NCBI RefSeq assembly: GCF_000376805.1
Contig: NZ_AQXT01000002.1
Span: 372,001 to 436,000 of the forward strand
DNA: 64,000 nt
Origin: Henriciella marina DSM 19595
GTDB lineage: Bacteria > Pseudomonadota > Alphaproteobacteria > Caulobacterales > Hyphomonadaceae
Direction of reading: 5' to 3'
In this document: positions 40,089 through 49,038 of the stretch, piece by piece
Numbering within the stretch: position 1 is the first letter of the stretch
Layout of the letters: each line of letters starts with the position of its first letter
Made by a program: the position numbers and the translations under genes
Notes under the pieces: generated by a model
Database searches by the model: none
What the model saw: the letters and a program-made list of their open reading frames with translations, nothing else
What the model was told of the DNA's origin: nothing

Positions 40089-41279
40089 ATGGCCAAAGAG
40101 AAGTTTGCGCGGAACAAGCCGCACGTAAACATCGGCACGATCGGCCATGTTGACCATGGCAAGACGACGCTGACGGCAGCGATCACGCTGACGCTTGCTG
40201 AAGTCTATGGCGGTGCAGCGAAGTCGTATGCGGACATCGACAATGCGCCTGAAGAAAAAGCACGCGGTATCACCATCAACACCGCGCACGTCGAGTATGA
40301 GACAGCCGAGCGCCACTATGCGCACGTCGACTGCCCAGGCCACGCTGACTATGTGAAGAACATGATCACGGGCGCAGCGCAGATGGACGGCGCTATCCTG
40401 GTTGTGAACGCTGCTGACGGCCCGATGCCACAGACGCGCGAGCACATCCTGCTGGCCCGCCAGGTTGGCGTTCCTGCCCTGGTCGTGTTCCTCAACAAGG
40501 TTGACCAGGTCGACGACGAAGAGCTGCTCGAGCTGGTTGAGATGGAAGTGCGTGAGCTTCTGTCCTCATACGACTTCCCGGGCGACGATATCCCGATCGT
40601 TTCGGGCTCTGCGCTCGCAGCTGTCGAAGGCCGCGACGAGAACATCGGCAAGGAGAAGATCCTTGAGCTGATGAAGGCTGTCGACGACTACATCCCGACC
40701 CCGGAGCGTCCACTGGACAAGCCGTTCCTGATGCCTGTGGAAGACGTGTTCTCCATCTCGGGCCGTGGTACGGTGGTGACCGGCCGCGTCGAGAGCGGTA
40801 TCGTGAAGGTTGGCGAGGAAGTCGAGATTGTCGGCATCCGCGACACGCAGAAGACGACCGTTACGGGCGTTGAGATGTTCCGCAAGCTGCTCGATCAGGG
40901 CCAGGCTGGCGACAACATTGGCGCGCTGATCCGCGGCATCGACCGTGAAGGCGTTGAGCGTGGCCAGGTTCTCTGTAAGCCAGGTTCGATCACCCCGCAC
41001 ACGACGTTCGAGGCAGAAGCCTACATCCTGACCAAGGAAGAGGGTGGCCGTCACACGCCATTCTTCACCAACTACCGTCCACAGTTCTACTTCCGTACGA
41101 CTGATGTCACCGGTGTTGTGAAGCTTCCAGCGGACAAGGAAATGGTTCTGCCGGGCGACAACGTGAAAATGGAAGTCGAGCTCATCGCGCCGATCGCCAT
41201 GGACCAGGGTCTTCGCTTCGCGATCCGCGAAGGCGGCCGCACCGTCGGTGCAGGCGTCGTCTCCAGCGTCTCCAAGTAA
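40089..41279 (+). CDS. tuf: Elongation factor Tu
   Basis: 396 residues, essentially canonical. GTPase motifs are [16 protein letters not shown] and NKVD; domains 2 and 3 are complete to the C-terminal [20 protein letters not shown]. It delivers aminoacyl-tRNA to the ribosome. GAGAGGAGG lies upstream of the ATG, and a strong terminator follows at 41319. The gene stands alone, away from fusA/rpsJ. Most alphaproteobacteria keep a second tuf in the str operon, which I cannot check here. Confidence 0.99.
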   Translation: MAKEKFARNKPHVNIGTIGHVDHGKTTLTAAITLTLAEVYGGAAKSYADIDNAPEEKARGITINTAHVEYETAERHYAHVDCPGHADYVKNMITGAAQMDGAILVVNAADGPMPQTREHILLARQVGVPALVVFLNKVDQVDDEELLELVEMEVRELLSSYDFPGDDIPIVSGSALAAVEGRDENIGKEKILELMKAVDDYIPTPERPLDKPFLMPVEDVFSISGRGTVVTGRVESGIVKVGEEVEIVGIRDTQKTTVTGVEMFRKLLDQGQAGDNIGALIRGIDREGVERGQVLCKPGSITPHTTFEAEAYILTKEEGGRHTPFFTNYRPQFYFRTTDVTGVVKLPADKEMVLPGDNVKMEVELIAPIAMDQGLRFAIREGGRTVGAGVVSSVSK

Positions 41280-41318
41280 GACCCGCCTCAGCCAACAAGG
41301 GCTGACGCAACAAAACAT

Positions 41319-41350
41319 AAGGGCCGCCTCTGATGAGGCGGCCCTTTTTT
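41319..41350 (+). terminator. Rho-independent terminator of tuf
   Basis: A 12-bp perfect stem (41319-41330 with 41335-41346) around TGAT, followed by six T. Confidence 0.92.
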
Positions 41351-41385
41351 GTTGCTGACGCCGATGGCATTTGCTCAACAGGGGC

Positions 41386-42135
41386 ATGCCAAAGCGTATC
41401 GATTTCATGATTGCCGGGGTTCAGAAGGGCGGGACGACGTCGCTTGATGCCTATCTGCGCCAGCATCCGGGCATCTCGATGGCGAAGAAGAAGGAGGTGC
41501 ACTTCTTCGACAAGCGCCCGCCAACGCATATCCCGCCGATCGATTACGCCATCTATCACCGCGAGTTTGACTGGGAGCAAAAGGCCGCTGGTGCGAAGCT
41601 TGGGGAGGCCACACCCATCCTGACCTGGTGGACAGGCTCCATGGAGCGTCTCTGGCGCTATCATCCGGAAATAAAAGTGATCATGCTGCTCCGGGATCCG
41701 GTCGAGCGGGCCTGGTCGCATTTTCGCATGGACAAGCGCCTGCAGCGCGAAGGCGAGAGCTTCTCGGACGCCATCCGCAATGAGCGCGAGCGCGCCCGGC
41801 GCAACTTGCCGAAACAGGACCGCGAACGTTCCCAGCTTGCCCGCGGCTTCTATGCCCCCCAGGTGCGCAACCTCATGCGGCTCTTTCGCGACGACCAGCT
41901 TCTATTCCTGCGGAGTGAATACCTTTCGAAGTCGCCGCAGGTCACGCTCGACAAGGTGACGGCGTTTCTTGAGGTCGACACATTCGTCTTCGAGCCGGAA
42001 CCTCGCCATAATAGCGCGCAGGACAGTGAAAGCCTGTCGCCAGCCGACCGCGCCTTCCTTGAGGATGCTTACAGGTTTGATGCGCAGGAGACGCGCCGCC
42101 TGCTCGGTTGGGACAAGTGGCCATGGAGCGTCTGA
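41386..42135 (+). CDS. Sulfotransferase domain protein
   Basis: 249 residues. The PAPS 5'-phosphosulfate loop is MIAGVQKGGTTSLDAYLRQH at the N-terminus, and the 3'-phosphate motif is MLLRDPVERAWSHFRM. This is the heparan-sulfate-like (HS2/NDST-type) bacterial sulfotransferase fold, distinct from the TPR-sulfotransferase at the window start. The ATG at 41386 follows AGGGG; the ATG has weak spacing but fits the family start. It sits between tuf and tRNA-Trp, genes usually adjacent, so it may be an insertion. Confidence 0.88.
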   Translation: MPKRIDFMIAGVQKGGTTSLDAYLRQHPGISMAKKKEVHFFDKRPPTHIPPIDYAIYHREFDWEQKAAGAKLGEATPILTWWTGSMERLWRYHPEIKVIMLLRDPVERAWSHFRMDKRLQREGESFSDAIRNERERARRNLPKQDRERSQLARGFYAPQVRNLMRLFRDDQLLFLRSEYLSKSPQVTLDKVTAFLEVDTFVFEPEPRHNSAQDSESLSPADRAFLEDAYRFDAQETRRLLGWDKWPWSV

Positions 42136-42209
42136 AGCCTTCTGCAGGCAAGACGGTCCTGACCTGTTGCACTTGGCGGTCTGATCAGGCATTACACCGC
42201 TTCGCCTGA

Positions 42210-42285
42210 GCGGGTATAGCTCAGCTGGTAGAGCGGCGGTCTCCAAAACCGCAGGTCCTGGGTTCAAGTCCTAGTGCCCGTGCCA
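42210..42285 (+). tRNA. tRNA-Trp (CCA)
   Basis: A 76-nt cloverleaf with anticodon CCA at 42243-42245 in loop CTCCAAA and an encoded CCA end. The acceptor stem contains G-T pairs at positions 1-72 and 6-67. It is normally found between tuf and secE; here it lies 0.9 kb after tuf, behind a sulfotransferase gene. Confidence 0.95.
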
Positions 42286-42367
42286 GGCGGATTTCCATGA
42301 TGCGAGTGTGGCGCCATGCTGGTTTGCCACATTGCTAATGGGCGAACTTCCCTTATTTTCTGATCCA

Positions 42368-42796
42368 ATGACGATGTCGCTTCGCCTCTTTGGTTTGAGC
42401 CTGCTCGCTCTTTTCGTGAGTGCGGGGCTGCTGGGTTGTGCCGTCTTCTCATCCGGTGCGGCGACGCCGGTAGAGACCAGTCCGCCAAGCGCGGTGATGG
42501 ACCATCACCAGTCTGATCATGCGCACCATGTGTCGGTAGAAGAGCCGGCTCCGCTGCATGATCATGGCAGCGAAGACTGCGAAGATTGTGCGCTCTCCCT
42601 TCTCAACCGCGTGTCGACTGCACCGGAACTGGCCGTCGCGCCCGACAAGCTTCCCGCGCCTGTCTTCGTCATCCCTGCCGCGCTGCAGTTTGAAGCTGGG
42701 CAGAATATTCCCGAACGGCCCCCATGGCCGCCCGGGGATGAACCCCCGATTCGCCTGAATACGCTCACACACCAGAAAATCAGCCTTCTCATCTGA
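42368..42796 (+). CDS. His-rich small lipoprotein, first gene of a copper resistance operon
   Basis: 142 residues from the ATG at 42368 (another ATG two codons on is possible). A signal sequence ends in AGLLGC, a lipobox. The mature protein has a His/Asp/Glu-rich stretch (MDHHQSDHAHHVSVEE, then LHDHGSEDCEDC) suited to copper binding. It lies 79 bp upstream of copA on the same strand. It resembles the small metal-binding DUF2946-like or unnamed genes that often lead copAB operons. Periplasmic copper capture is inferred from composition and context. Confidence 0.75.
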   Translation: MTMSLRLFGLSLLALFVSAGLLGCAVFSSGAATPVETSPPSAVMDHHQSDHAHHVSVEEPAPLHDHGSEDCEDCALSLLNRVSTAPELAVAPDKLPAPVFVIPAALQFEAGQNIPERPPWPPGDEPPIRLNTLTHQKISLLI

Positions 42797-42875
42797 TCTT
42801 GCCCTGCAGATGCGACCCTCATTCATAGGGCCGCAAGTTTTCCGTTCAAGAACAAGATGAAAGACTGGTTTTACA

Positions 42876-44963
42876 ATGTTCAATAGACGATCATTTCTCG
42901 GCGTCGCTCTTGGCTCCGGCGCTGCGATTGGCAGTGCCAGCCTGCTGCCGGCATGGGCCCGCAGCGCGGCACACGGCAATACCGGCATCACCACGCTGAC
43001 GGGCAACAAGTTTGACCTCGATATCGGCGAATTCGCCGTAAACATCGGCGGAAAAATGGGACACGCCGTCGGTGTGAATAAAACGCTGCCGGCGCCGCTT
43101 ATCCGTTTTCGCGAAGGTGAAGAAGTGACTCTGAACGTCACCAATCGCCTGAAGGCCGACACGAGCATCCACTGGCATGGCCTTCTCGTGCCCTTTCATA
43201 TGGACGGCGTGCCCGGCGTCTCCTTCCCTGGCATCAAGCCGGGAGAGACCTTCCAGTACAAGTTCGCGGTGCCTCAATCGGGGAGCTACTGGTACCACTC
43301 GCATTCCGGCCTTCAGGAACAGCAGGGCCACTACGGCCCGCTTGTCATCGACCCAGCCGGACCTGACCCGGTCGTATCTGACCGCGAATATGTGATGGTG
43401 CTGTCGGACTGGAGCTTTGAGCATCCGCATCGCATCTTCGAAAAGCTGAAAGCCTCGGCGGAGACCTATAATTTCAATCAGCGCACGGTTGGTGATTTTG
43501 TCGAGGACGCGGGCGAAGAAGGCTTTGGCGAAGCCCTGTCAGACCGCACCATGTGGGGCAGCATGCGGATGAGTCCGCGCGATATCGCTGACGTCACCGG
43601 GGCGACCTATACCTACCTCATCAACGGCCATTCGACCTACGACAACTGGAACGGGGTCTTCGAGCCGGGCGAGCGCGTGCGCCTGCGCGTTATCAATGCC
43701 TCGGCCATGTCGATCTTCAATGTCCGTCTGCCTGGTCTGCCGATGACGGTCGTCGCGGCAGATGGCCTGAACGTGAGGCCTGTCGAAACGGACGAGTTCC
43801 AGATCGGCGTCGCCGAGACGTATGATGTCATCATCGAGCCGCAGGACGCCAGGGCCTACGCTTTCGTTGCCGAATCAATCGACCGGTCCGGCCAGGCGGT
43901 TGCGACCTTCGGTCCGCGTGCCGGCATGCGAGCAGAAGCGCCAGCGCTGCGCGCCGTGCCGACACTCACCATGAAAGACATGGCAATGGACCATGGCAGC
44001 CATGTCGGTCACTCCATGGCAGGCATGGAGGCAGGGCAGGGCGACGCCGATTCCATGCCGCATGACGGTCACGACGTGTCGGCAATGGATCATTCAAACC
44101 ACGCCAGTATGTCTGGGATGGACCATTCGGGTCACGATATGTCCGGTATGTCCCATGAGGGGCAAAGCGTATCCGGACAGGACCATGACATGTCAGCCAC
44201 CGATGGCGGCATGCAGACCCATAATCACCCTGACGGGCCCGGCGTTGCGGCCATGGCCATGATGCCGGTCAGCCGTCTAGATGAGCCCGGAATCGGCCTT
44301 GAGGATGTCGACCACCGGGTCCTCACCTATGCGGACCTTCGCGCGCTGGAGCCGAACACCGATACAAGGCCGCCAGAACGCGAACTCCAGATACACCTCA
44401 CCTCGAATATGCACCGCTATATGTGGTCGTTCAACGGGGTGAAGTTCTCCGAGGTAACGGAGTCCATTCGCCTGAATGAGGGTGAACGGGTTCGCTTCAT
44501 GCTCGTCAACGACACGATGATGCCGCACCCGATCCACCTGCACGGCATGTTCTTCGAGCTGGAGAACGGTGCCGGCAGTCATCGTCCGCGCAAGCATACC
44601 GTCATCGTGAAGCCTGGAGAAAAGGTCGGTTTTGACGTCTCGTCAGAACATCTGGGCGACTGGGCGTTTCACTGTCACCTCCTGTTCCACATGCATGCCG
44701 GAATGATGAATGTGGTGTCTGTCATTCCAGAGGCTGGCGGCGCGGCCGCCGCGCTGGCGGAGAGCCATCAGGGTCACGAGGGCCATGACGGAATGGATCA
44801 TGGAGATACGAAACAGAGCGGTATGGACCATGGAAATATGGACCACGGGGCCATGAACCATGAGGGCATGGATCATGGGAGCATGAAGCAGGAGGGCCAG
44901 TCGGGCATGTCCCATGAAGGCCATGACATGGGTCAGCACAAGGATCATGGAGGCCACCAATGA
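42876..44963 (+). CDS. copA: Copper resistance multicopper oxidase CopA
   Basis: 695 residues. A twin-arginine signal (RRSFLGVALGSG) predicts folded export to the periplasm. Copper ligands are in SIHWHGLLVPFHMDG, YWYHSHSG, HPIHLHGMFFEL and WAFHCHLLFHMHAGM. Two Met/His-rich regions occur: residues about 365-455 (repeats like MDHGSHVGHSM) and a C-terminal tail from about 620 (MDHGNMDHGAMNHEGMDHG). CopA oxidises Cu(I) and sequesters copper. The ATG start overlaps no other gene; copB follows with a 4-nt overlap. Confidence 0.96.
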   Translation: MFNRRSFLGVALGSGAAIGSASLLPAWARSAAHGNTGITTLTGNKFDLDIGEFAVNIGGKMGHAVGVNKTLPAPLIRFREGEEVTLNVTNRLKADTSIHWHGLLVPFHMDGVPGVSFPGIKPGETFQYKFAVPQSGSYWYHSHSGLQEQQGHYGPLVIDPAGPDPVVSDREYVMVLSDWSFEHPHRIFEKLKASAETYNFNQRTVGDFVEDAGEEGFGEALSDRTMWGSMRMSPRDIADVTGATYTYLINGHSTYDNWNGVFEPGERVRLRVINASAMSIFNVRLPGLPMTVVAADGLNVRPVETDEFQIGVAETYDVIIEPQDARAYAFVAESIDRSGQAVATFGPRAGMRAEAPALRAVPTLTMKDMAMDHGSHVGHSMAGMEAGQGDADSMPHDGHDVSAMDHSNHASMSGMDHSGHDMSGMSHEGQSVSGQDHDMSATDGGMQTHNHPDGPGVAAMAMMPVSRLDEPGIGLEDVDHRVLTYADLRALEPNTDTRPPERELQIHLTSNMHRYMWSFNGVKFSEVTESIRLNEGERVRFMLVNDTMMPHPIHLHGMFFELENGAGSHRPRKHTVIVKPGEKVGFDVSSEHLGDWAFHCHLLFHMHAGMMNVVSVIPEAGGAAAALAESHQGHEGHDGMDHGDTKQSGMDHGNMDHGAMNHEGMDHGSMKQEGQSGMSHEGHDMGQHKDHGGHQ

Positions 44964-45760
44964 GACAGTCGATGAATAATCGCGCTGCCCTGGTATCAGC
45001 TGTCCTGCTGTGCGTTGCACCGGTCGCCGCGGCGCAAGAAGACCGCGAGCCATGGAGCCAGGCAGATGAGATCTGGGGCGAGGCTGAAATGGCTGAAGCC
45101 CGCGATCAGGTGCTGGCGAGCCATGGCGACCTTCGCACCACCTATCTCCAGGCCGAACGTTTCGAGCTTCAAGCCTTCGATGATGAAGACGTCTTTCTGC
45201 TTGATGGCAATGCGTGGATTGGCGGGGACATAAACAAACTCTGGCTGAAAACAGAGCTCGAATACCTGCCTGATGAAGGCGAGCTTGAAGAGGCCGAGGT
45301 GCAGGCGCTCTGGTCGCGGGCGATCTCGCCATATTTCGATCTCCAGCTTGGCGTCAGGCAGGACTTTGAACCACGGGGGCGCACGCACGCCGTTGCAGGC
45401 GTCCAGGGCCTTGCGCCCTACCTGTTCGAAGTCGACGCTGCGGCCTTCCTCTCTGCGGACGGCGACCTCACCTCGCGCGTTGAGACAGAATATGAGCTTT
45501 TGCTGACCCAGCGCCTCATCCTGCAGCCACGGGCCGAGATTGAGCTTTCGGCGCAGGATATCCCAGAGCTTGAAACCGGCTCTGGTCTGGTTTCGCTGAG
45601 CGCCGGGCTTCGCCTTCGCTATGAGATCAAGCGGGAGTTCGCGCCCTATATCGGTGTCGAGCACACGCGCAGCTTTGGCCGGACGGCGGATTTCATCGAA
45701 GCGGCTGGCGGCGAAACGGATGCGACCGCTCTGCTGGTCGGTATTCGCGCCTGGTATTAG
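44960..45760 (+). CDS. copB: Copper resistance outer membrane protein CopB
   Basis: 266 residues. A signal peptide (SAVLLCVAPVAAAQE) is followed directly by the CopB beta-barrel domain (RTTYLQAERFELQ at its start, GDINKLWLKTELEYLPD, LQLGVRQDFEPRGRTHAVAGVQGLAPY, ending GGETDATALLVGIRAWY). The Met/His-rich N-terminal domain of classical CopB is absent; the operon carries such sequence in CopA's tail instead. The ATG overlaps the copA stop (ATGA). Confidence 0.94.
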   Translation: MRQSMNNRAALVSAVLLCVAPVAAAQEDREPWSQADEIWGEAEMAEARDQVLASHGDLRTTYLQAERFELQAFDDEDVFLLDGNAWIGGDINKLWLKTELEYLPDEGELEEAEVQALWSRAISPYFDLQLGVRQDFEPRGRTHAVAGVQGLAPYLFEVDAAAFLSADGDLTSRVETEYELLLTQRLILQPRAEIELSAQDIPELETGSGLVSLSAGLRLRYEIKREFAPYIGVEHTRSFGRTADFIEAAGGETDATALLVGIRAWY

Positions 45761-45888
45761 GGCGGGCCGCAGATTGACCATGCGGTCGGGGTTCACATTG
45801 GACCTCTCAGAGCGCATGTTGGTGCCAGAAAATGAGGCCGCTCGTCTTCGGGTGGCCTCTAAAATTTCCAAAGGGAGCCGCATCGATC

Positions 45889-47838
45889 ATGAGCCAGGAC
45901 GTGTCCAATCATCCCGTGCCAGAGGCCTTTGCCAAGCAGGCCAATCTGACGCCCGAGAAATATGCCGAAATGTACAAGGCGTCCATCGAGGACCCGGAAG
46001 GCTTCTGGGCCGAGCATGGCAAGCGCATCGAATGGATGAAGCCGTTCACTCAGGTGAAAGACGTCTCCTGGGACAAGGATGACCTTCATGTCCGCTGGTT
46101 CGCCGATGGCACACTGAACGTCACCGAAAGCTGCCTTGATCGCCAGCTTGAAACGCGCGGCGACAAGCCGGCCATCATCTGGGAAGGCGATGAGCCCGAT
46201 GACAGCCATACGCTGACCTATCGCCAGCTTTACCATGCGGTCTGCCGCTTCTCGAATGTGCTCAAGGAAATGGGCGTCAAAAAGGGTAACCGCGTTACGC
46301 TTTACATGCCGATGATACCGGAAGCGGCCATGGCGATGCTCGCCTGCGCGCGGATCGGGGCGGTCCACTCCGTCGTTTTCGGCGGCTTTTCGCCGGAGGC
46401 GCTGGCGGGCCGCATCGTCGATTGCGAATCGGAGTTTGTGATTACCGCCGATGAGGGCGTGCGCGGGGGCCGTAAGGTCCCGCTCAAGGAAAACACCGAC
46501 CGGGCCTGCGACCTCGCCAAGGGCATGGTCAAGAAGGTCCTGGTCGTTGAGCGCACGGGCGTTGGCGTCGAGATGAAGGACGGCCGGGACGTCTGGCTGC
46601 ATGAGGTCGGCGCCGAGGTAGACGACACCTGCGCGCCAGAGCCGATGAATGCCGAGGATCCGCTTTTCATCCTCTATACGTCAGGCTCAACCGGCAAGCC
46701 GAAGGGCGTTCTTCATACGTGCGGCGGATATCTCGTCTGGGCGTCGATGACGCATGAATATGTGTTTGACCTCAAGGAAGACGACGTCTTCTGGTGCTCG
46801 GCCGATGTCGGCTGGGTCACGGGCCACACCTATATCGTCTACGGACCGCTCGCGAACGGGGCGACGTCGGTGATGTTTGAAGGCGTGCCGACCTATCCGT
46901 CGCCCTCGCGCTTCTGGGAAGCCTGCGACAAGCATGGGGTGACAATCTTCTACACGGCGCCGACAGCAATTCGTGCCCTCATGCGCGAAGGCGATGGTCC
47001 GGTGAAGGCGACGGACCGGTCATCGCTGCGCCTGCTGGGGACGGTTGGTGAGCCAATCAATCCAGAGGCCTGGGAATGGTATTTCCGTACCGTAGGCGAA
47101 AGCCGTTGCCCGATTGTTGATACATGGTGGCAGACAGAAACGGGCGGCACGATGATCGTCCCGCTTCCAGGCACCACAGAGATGAAACCGGGCGCAGGCT
47201 CGCACCCGTTCTTCGGCGTGGTGCCGAAGCTCGTTGATGCAGAAGGCGAAGTGCTGGAAGGAGCGACGCAGGGCAATCTCATCATCACGGGCAGCTGGCC
47301 AGGCCAGATGCGGACCGTCTACGGTGATCATGAGCGGTTCGTCGACACGTATTTCTCGGCCTATCCGGGCAACTATTTTACGGGCGATGGCTGCCGGCGC
47401 GACGAGGACGGCTTCTACTGGATTACCGGCCGCGTAGATGACGTCATCAACGTTTCGGGGCACCGTATGGGCACCGCCGAGGTGGAAAGCGCGCTTGTGT
47501 CCCATGATGCAGTTGCAGAGGCCGCGGTCGTTGGCTATCCGCACGATATCAAGGGGCAGGGCATCTATGCCTATGTCACCACCGTTCAGGGTGTTGAGCC
47601 AAGCGATGAGCTCAAAGACCTTCTCCAGAAACATGTTCGATCAGAAATCGGCCCAATTGCCTGCCCTGATCTCATCCAGTTTGCACCAGGCTTGCCGAAG
47701 ACACGGTCGGGCAAGATCATGCGGCGGATCTTGAGAAAAATAGCCGAGGATAGTTACGACAGTCTGGGCGATACCTCGACGCTGGCAGAGCCCGAAGTGG
47801 TCGATGAGCTGATTTATGGGCGCCAGAACAAAGCCTAG
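45889..47838 (+). CDS. acs: Acetyl-CoA synthetase (AMP-forming)
   Basis: 649 residues. It activates acetate to acetyl-CoA through acetyl-AMP. Core motifs: [18 protein letters not shown] (P-loop), [11 protein letters not shown] (A5), [31 protein letters not shown] (A7-A8) and the acetylatable C-terminal Lys in [16 protein letters not shown] lies upstream of the ATG at 45889. A terminator at 47862 follows. Confidence 0.97.
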   Translation: MSQDVSNHPVPEAFAKQANLTPEKYAEMYKASIEDPEGFWAEHGKRIEWMKPFTQVKDVSWDKDDLHVRWFADGTLNVTESCLDRQLETRGDKPAIIWEGDEPDDSHTLTYRQLYHAVCRFSNVLKEMGVKKGNRVTLYMPMIPEAAMAMLACARIGAVHSVVFGGFSPEALAGRIVDCESEFVITADEGVRGGRKVPLKENTDRACDLAKGMVKKVLVVERTGVGVEMKDGRDVWLHEVGAEVDDTCAPEPMNAEDPLFILYTSGSTGKPKGVLHTCGGYLVWASMTHEYVFDLKEDDVFWCSADVGWVTGHTYIVYGPLANGATSVMFEGVPTYPSPSRFWEACDKHGVTIFYTAPTAIRALMREGDGPVKATDRSSLRLLGTVGEPINPEAWEWYFRTVGESRCPIVDTWWQTETGGTMIVPLPGTTEMKPGAGSHPFFGVVPKLVDAEGEVLEGATQGNLIITGSWPGQMRTVYGDHERFVDTYFSAYPGNYFTGDGCRRDEDGFYWITGRVDDVINVSGHRMGTAEVESALVSHDAVAEAAVVGYPHDIKGQGIYAYVTTVQGVEPSDELKDLLQKHVRSEIGPIACPDLIQFAPGLPKTRSGKIMRRILRKIAEDSYDSLGDTSTLAEPEVVDELIYGRQNKA

Positions 47839-47861
47839 GCGAAAGGTCAGCCCAAAACAAG

Positions 47862-47898
47862 AAAAGGCGCGGCTCTCCAATGAACCGCGCCTTTTAAT
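47862..47898. terminator. Terminator after acs, probably bidirectional
   Basis: An 11-bp stem (47862-47872 with 47885-47895) starts with AAAA and ends with TTTT, so it gives T-runs in both directions. It serves acs and the small minus-strand gene ending at 47947. Confidence 0.88.
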
Positions 47899-47946
47899 TT
47901 CATAGGATCAACCTGCCAGGCAGGCGGCATTCAGGTCTCCAGCGAC

Positions 47947-48090
47947 CTAGCGAATCATCGCGATGGACGCGGTCACTGAAGGTGCCGTTTCCTTCTGCGC
48001 CTGCTTGTCTGCAGGTTCAGCGGCCAGTCCAAGCCAGCCGATCAGAACAGCGACGAAAAAATTACGAATTGCGATCAGGAGCGCGATCAT
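47947..48090 (-). CDS. Small membrane peptide, 47 residues
   Basis: Read on the minus strand, AGGGGA lies 5-6 nt before an ATG at 48090. The frame encodes a hydrophobic N-terminal helix (MIALLIAIRNFFVAVLIGWL) and a short polar tail (EPADKQAQKETAPSVTA), ending TAG at 47947. The clean ribosome site and a shared terminator support a real gene. It could be a membrane peptide or a short exported peptide. No family recognised. Confidence 0.6.
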   Translation of the reverse strand: MIALLIAIRNFFVAVLIGWLGLAAEPADKQAQKETAPSVTASIAMIR

Positions 48091-48247
48091 CTTTTTCCCC
48101 TACCACTACAAAGCCAAATAATACCGATTTTCGGCAAAGTTGGCAACCGCAGCGGGCACGATTAGCAGCCTGCGCGCGCTTAACCAGCGGCTAAGGTGTG
48201 CGGCTGCATAGTCGATGTCTCATAGTCTGGAAACTGGATGACCTCCC

Positions 48248-48631
48248 ATGGCTGATAAATTGATCGATATTGATCACCTCATGTCCATGACAGGCGGTGA
48301 TGCCGATCTTGCCGATGAGGTCATCGGCATCTTTCAGCAGCAGGCGCAGATCTGGTCGCGTCTGCTTGATGCGCGCGCCGACCCCAGCCAGTGGGCAGAC
48401 GCCGCCCACACCCTCAAGGGCGCGGCGCTTAGCATAGGCGCATCCGATCTTGCTGAGAGCTGCCAGAAGGCTGAGCGGGCAGGGCGCACCGATCCACCCG
48501 GCCCGGCAGGTGCGGCACTTCTTCTAAATGAGGTGAAGGATCAACTCGCCCGCGCGCTGGACGCGTGCAGCCAGGTGTCTCACGCCTTGTCACGTCCCGG
48601 TTTAAGGGCATCAAACGCTTCGAATTCATAG
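48248..48631 (+). CDS. Hpt (histidine phosphotransfer) domain protein
   Basis: 127 residues. One Hpt domain with the phospho-accepting His in AAHTLKGAALSIGASDLAESC (about residue 57). Hpt proteins pass phosphate between hybrid kinases and response regulators; no kinase partner is adjacent. The last 52 nt overlap the 3' end of the convergent chorismate mutase gene, so the Hpt C-terminus (SRPGLRASNASNS) is read from the complement of that gene. Confidence 0.88.
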   Translation: MADKLIDIDHLMSMTGGDADLADEVIGIFQQQAQIWSRLLDARADPSQWADAAHTLKGAALSIGASDLAESCQKAERAGRTDPPGPAGAALLLNEVKDQLARALDACSQVSHALSRPGLRASNASNS

Positions 48632-48924
48632 GCGATGCAACGGTCGATCAGCGTTCGCCAGACCGGTTCTGCGATAGCGCGCGACAGGCCTTGAATATCG
48701 GCTTCGGCCAGCACCTTCGTCACGACATCTTCAATCCGGTCGCGGTCATGGACGATGCTGCGGGAGCCTTTGATACGGGCAGCTGCATTCATGAATGACT
48801 GGCGCTCCTGCAGGAGGCCGACAAGGATGCGGTCGAGCCGGTCGATCTCATAGCGCACGTCAGCCATTGTTTCGGCGGTCTCGGCCGTGTGGCGGCGCTC
48901 GTCGCTGCGGGAGGTCTCGGTCAT
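48580..48924 (-). CDS. Chorismate mutase (AroQ type)
   Basis: 114 residues. It converts chorismate to prephenate for Phe/Tyr synthesis. The helical AroQ pattern is visible: VRYEIDRLDRILVGLLQERQSFMNAAARIK (first helix, Arg and Lys ligands), then DRIEDVVTKVLAEADIQGL and WRTLIDRCIAYE. The N-terminal 20 residues are extra and polar, so a start at an internal ATG (MADVRYEI) is possible. Its 3' end overlaps the Hpt gene by 52 nt. Confidence 0.88.
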   Translation of the reverse strand: MTETSRSDERRHTAETAETMADVRYEIDRLDRILVGLLQERQSFMNAAARIKGSRSIVHDRDRIEDVVTKVLAEADIQGLSRAIAEPVWRTLIDRCIAYEFEAFDALKPGRDKA

Positions 48925-49038
48925 CTGTCCATCTATCCGGTTAGTCTCGACGCGGGGTTAGACGCAGGTCTGATCAGGATCAAGCGGCCGGGCGCAGGCC
49001 CGGCACGCTGATCGTTGGAGGGAGGGGGCAGTTGCCTC

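Noticed and set aside
40566-41408. 280-codon minus-strand open frame
   Set aside because: Antisense to tuf.
41371-42135. Earlier TTG start (41371) for the sulfotransferase
   Set aside because: The added residues overlap the terminator-proximal region and lack similarity; the ATG at 41386 fits the family start.
42286-42367. Search for a CueR- or CopR-type operator before the copper operon
   Set aside because: No symmetrical site resembling known copper-responsive operators could be seen.
44996-45883. 295-codon minus-strand open frame
   Set aside because: Antisense to copB, whose signal peptide and barrel motifs are intact.
48987-49004. GC-rich hairpin between chorismate mutase and sppA
   Set aside because: A six-base stem without a T-run; too weak to call a terminator.
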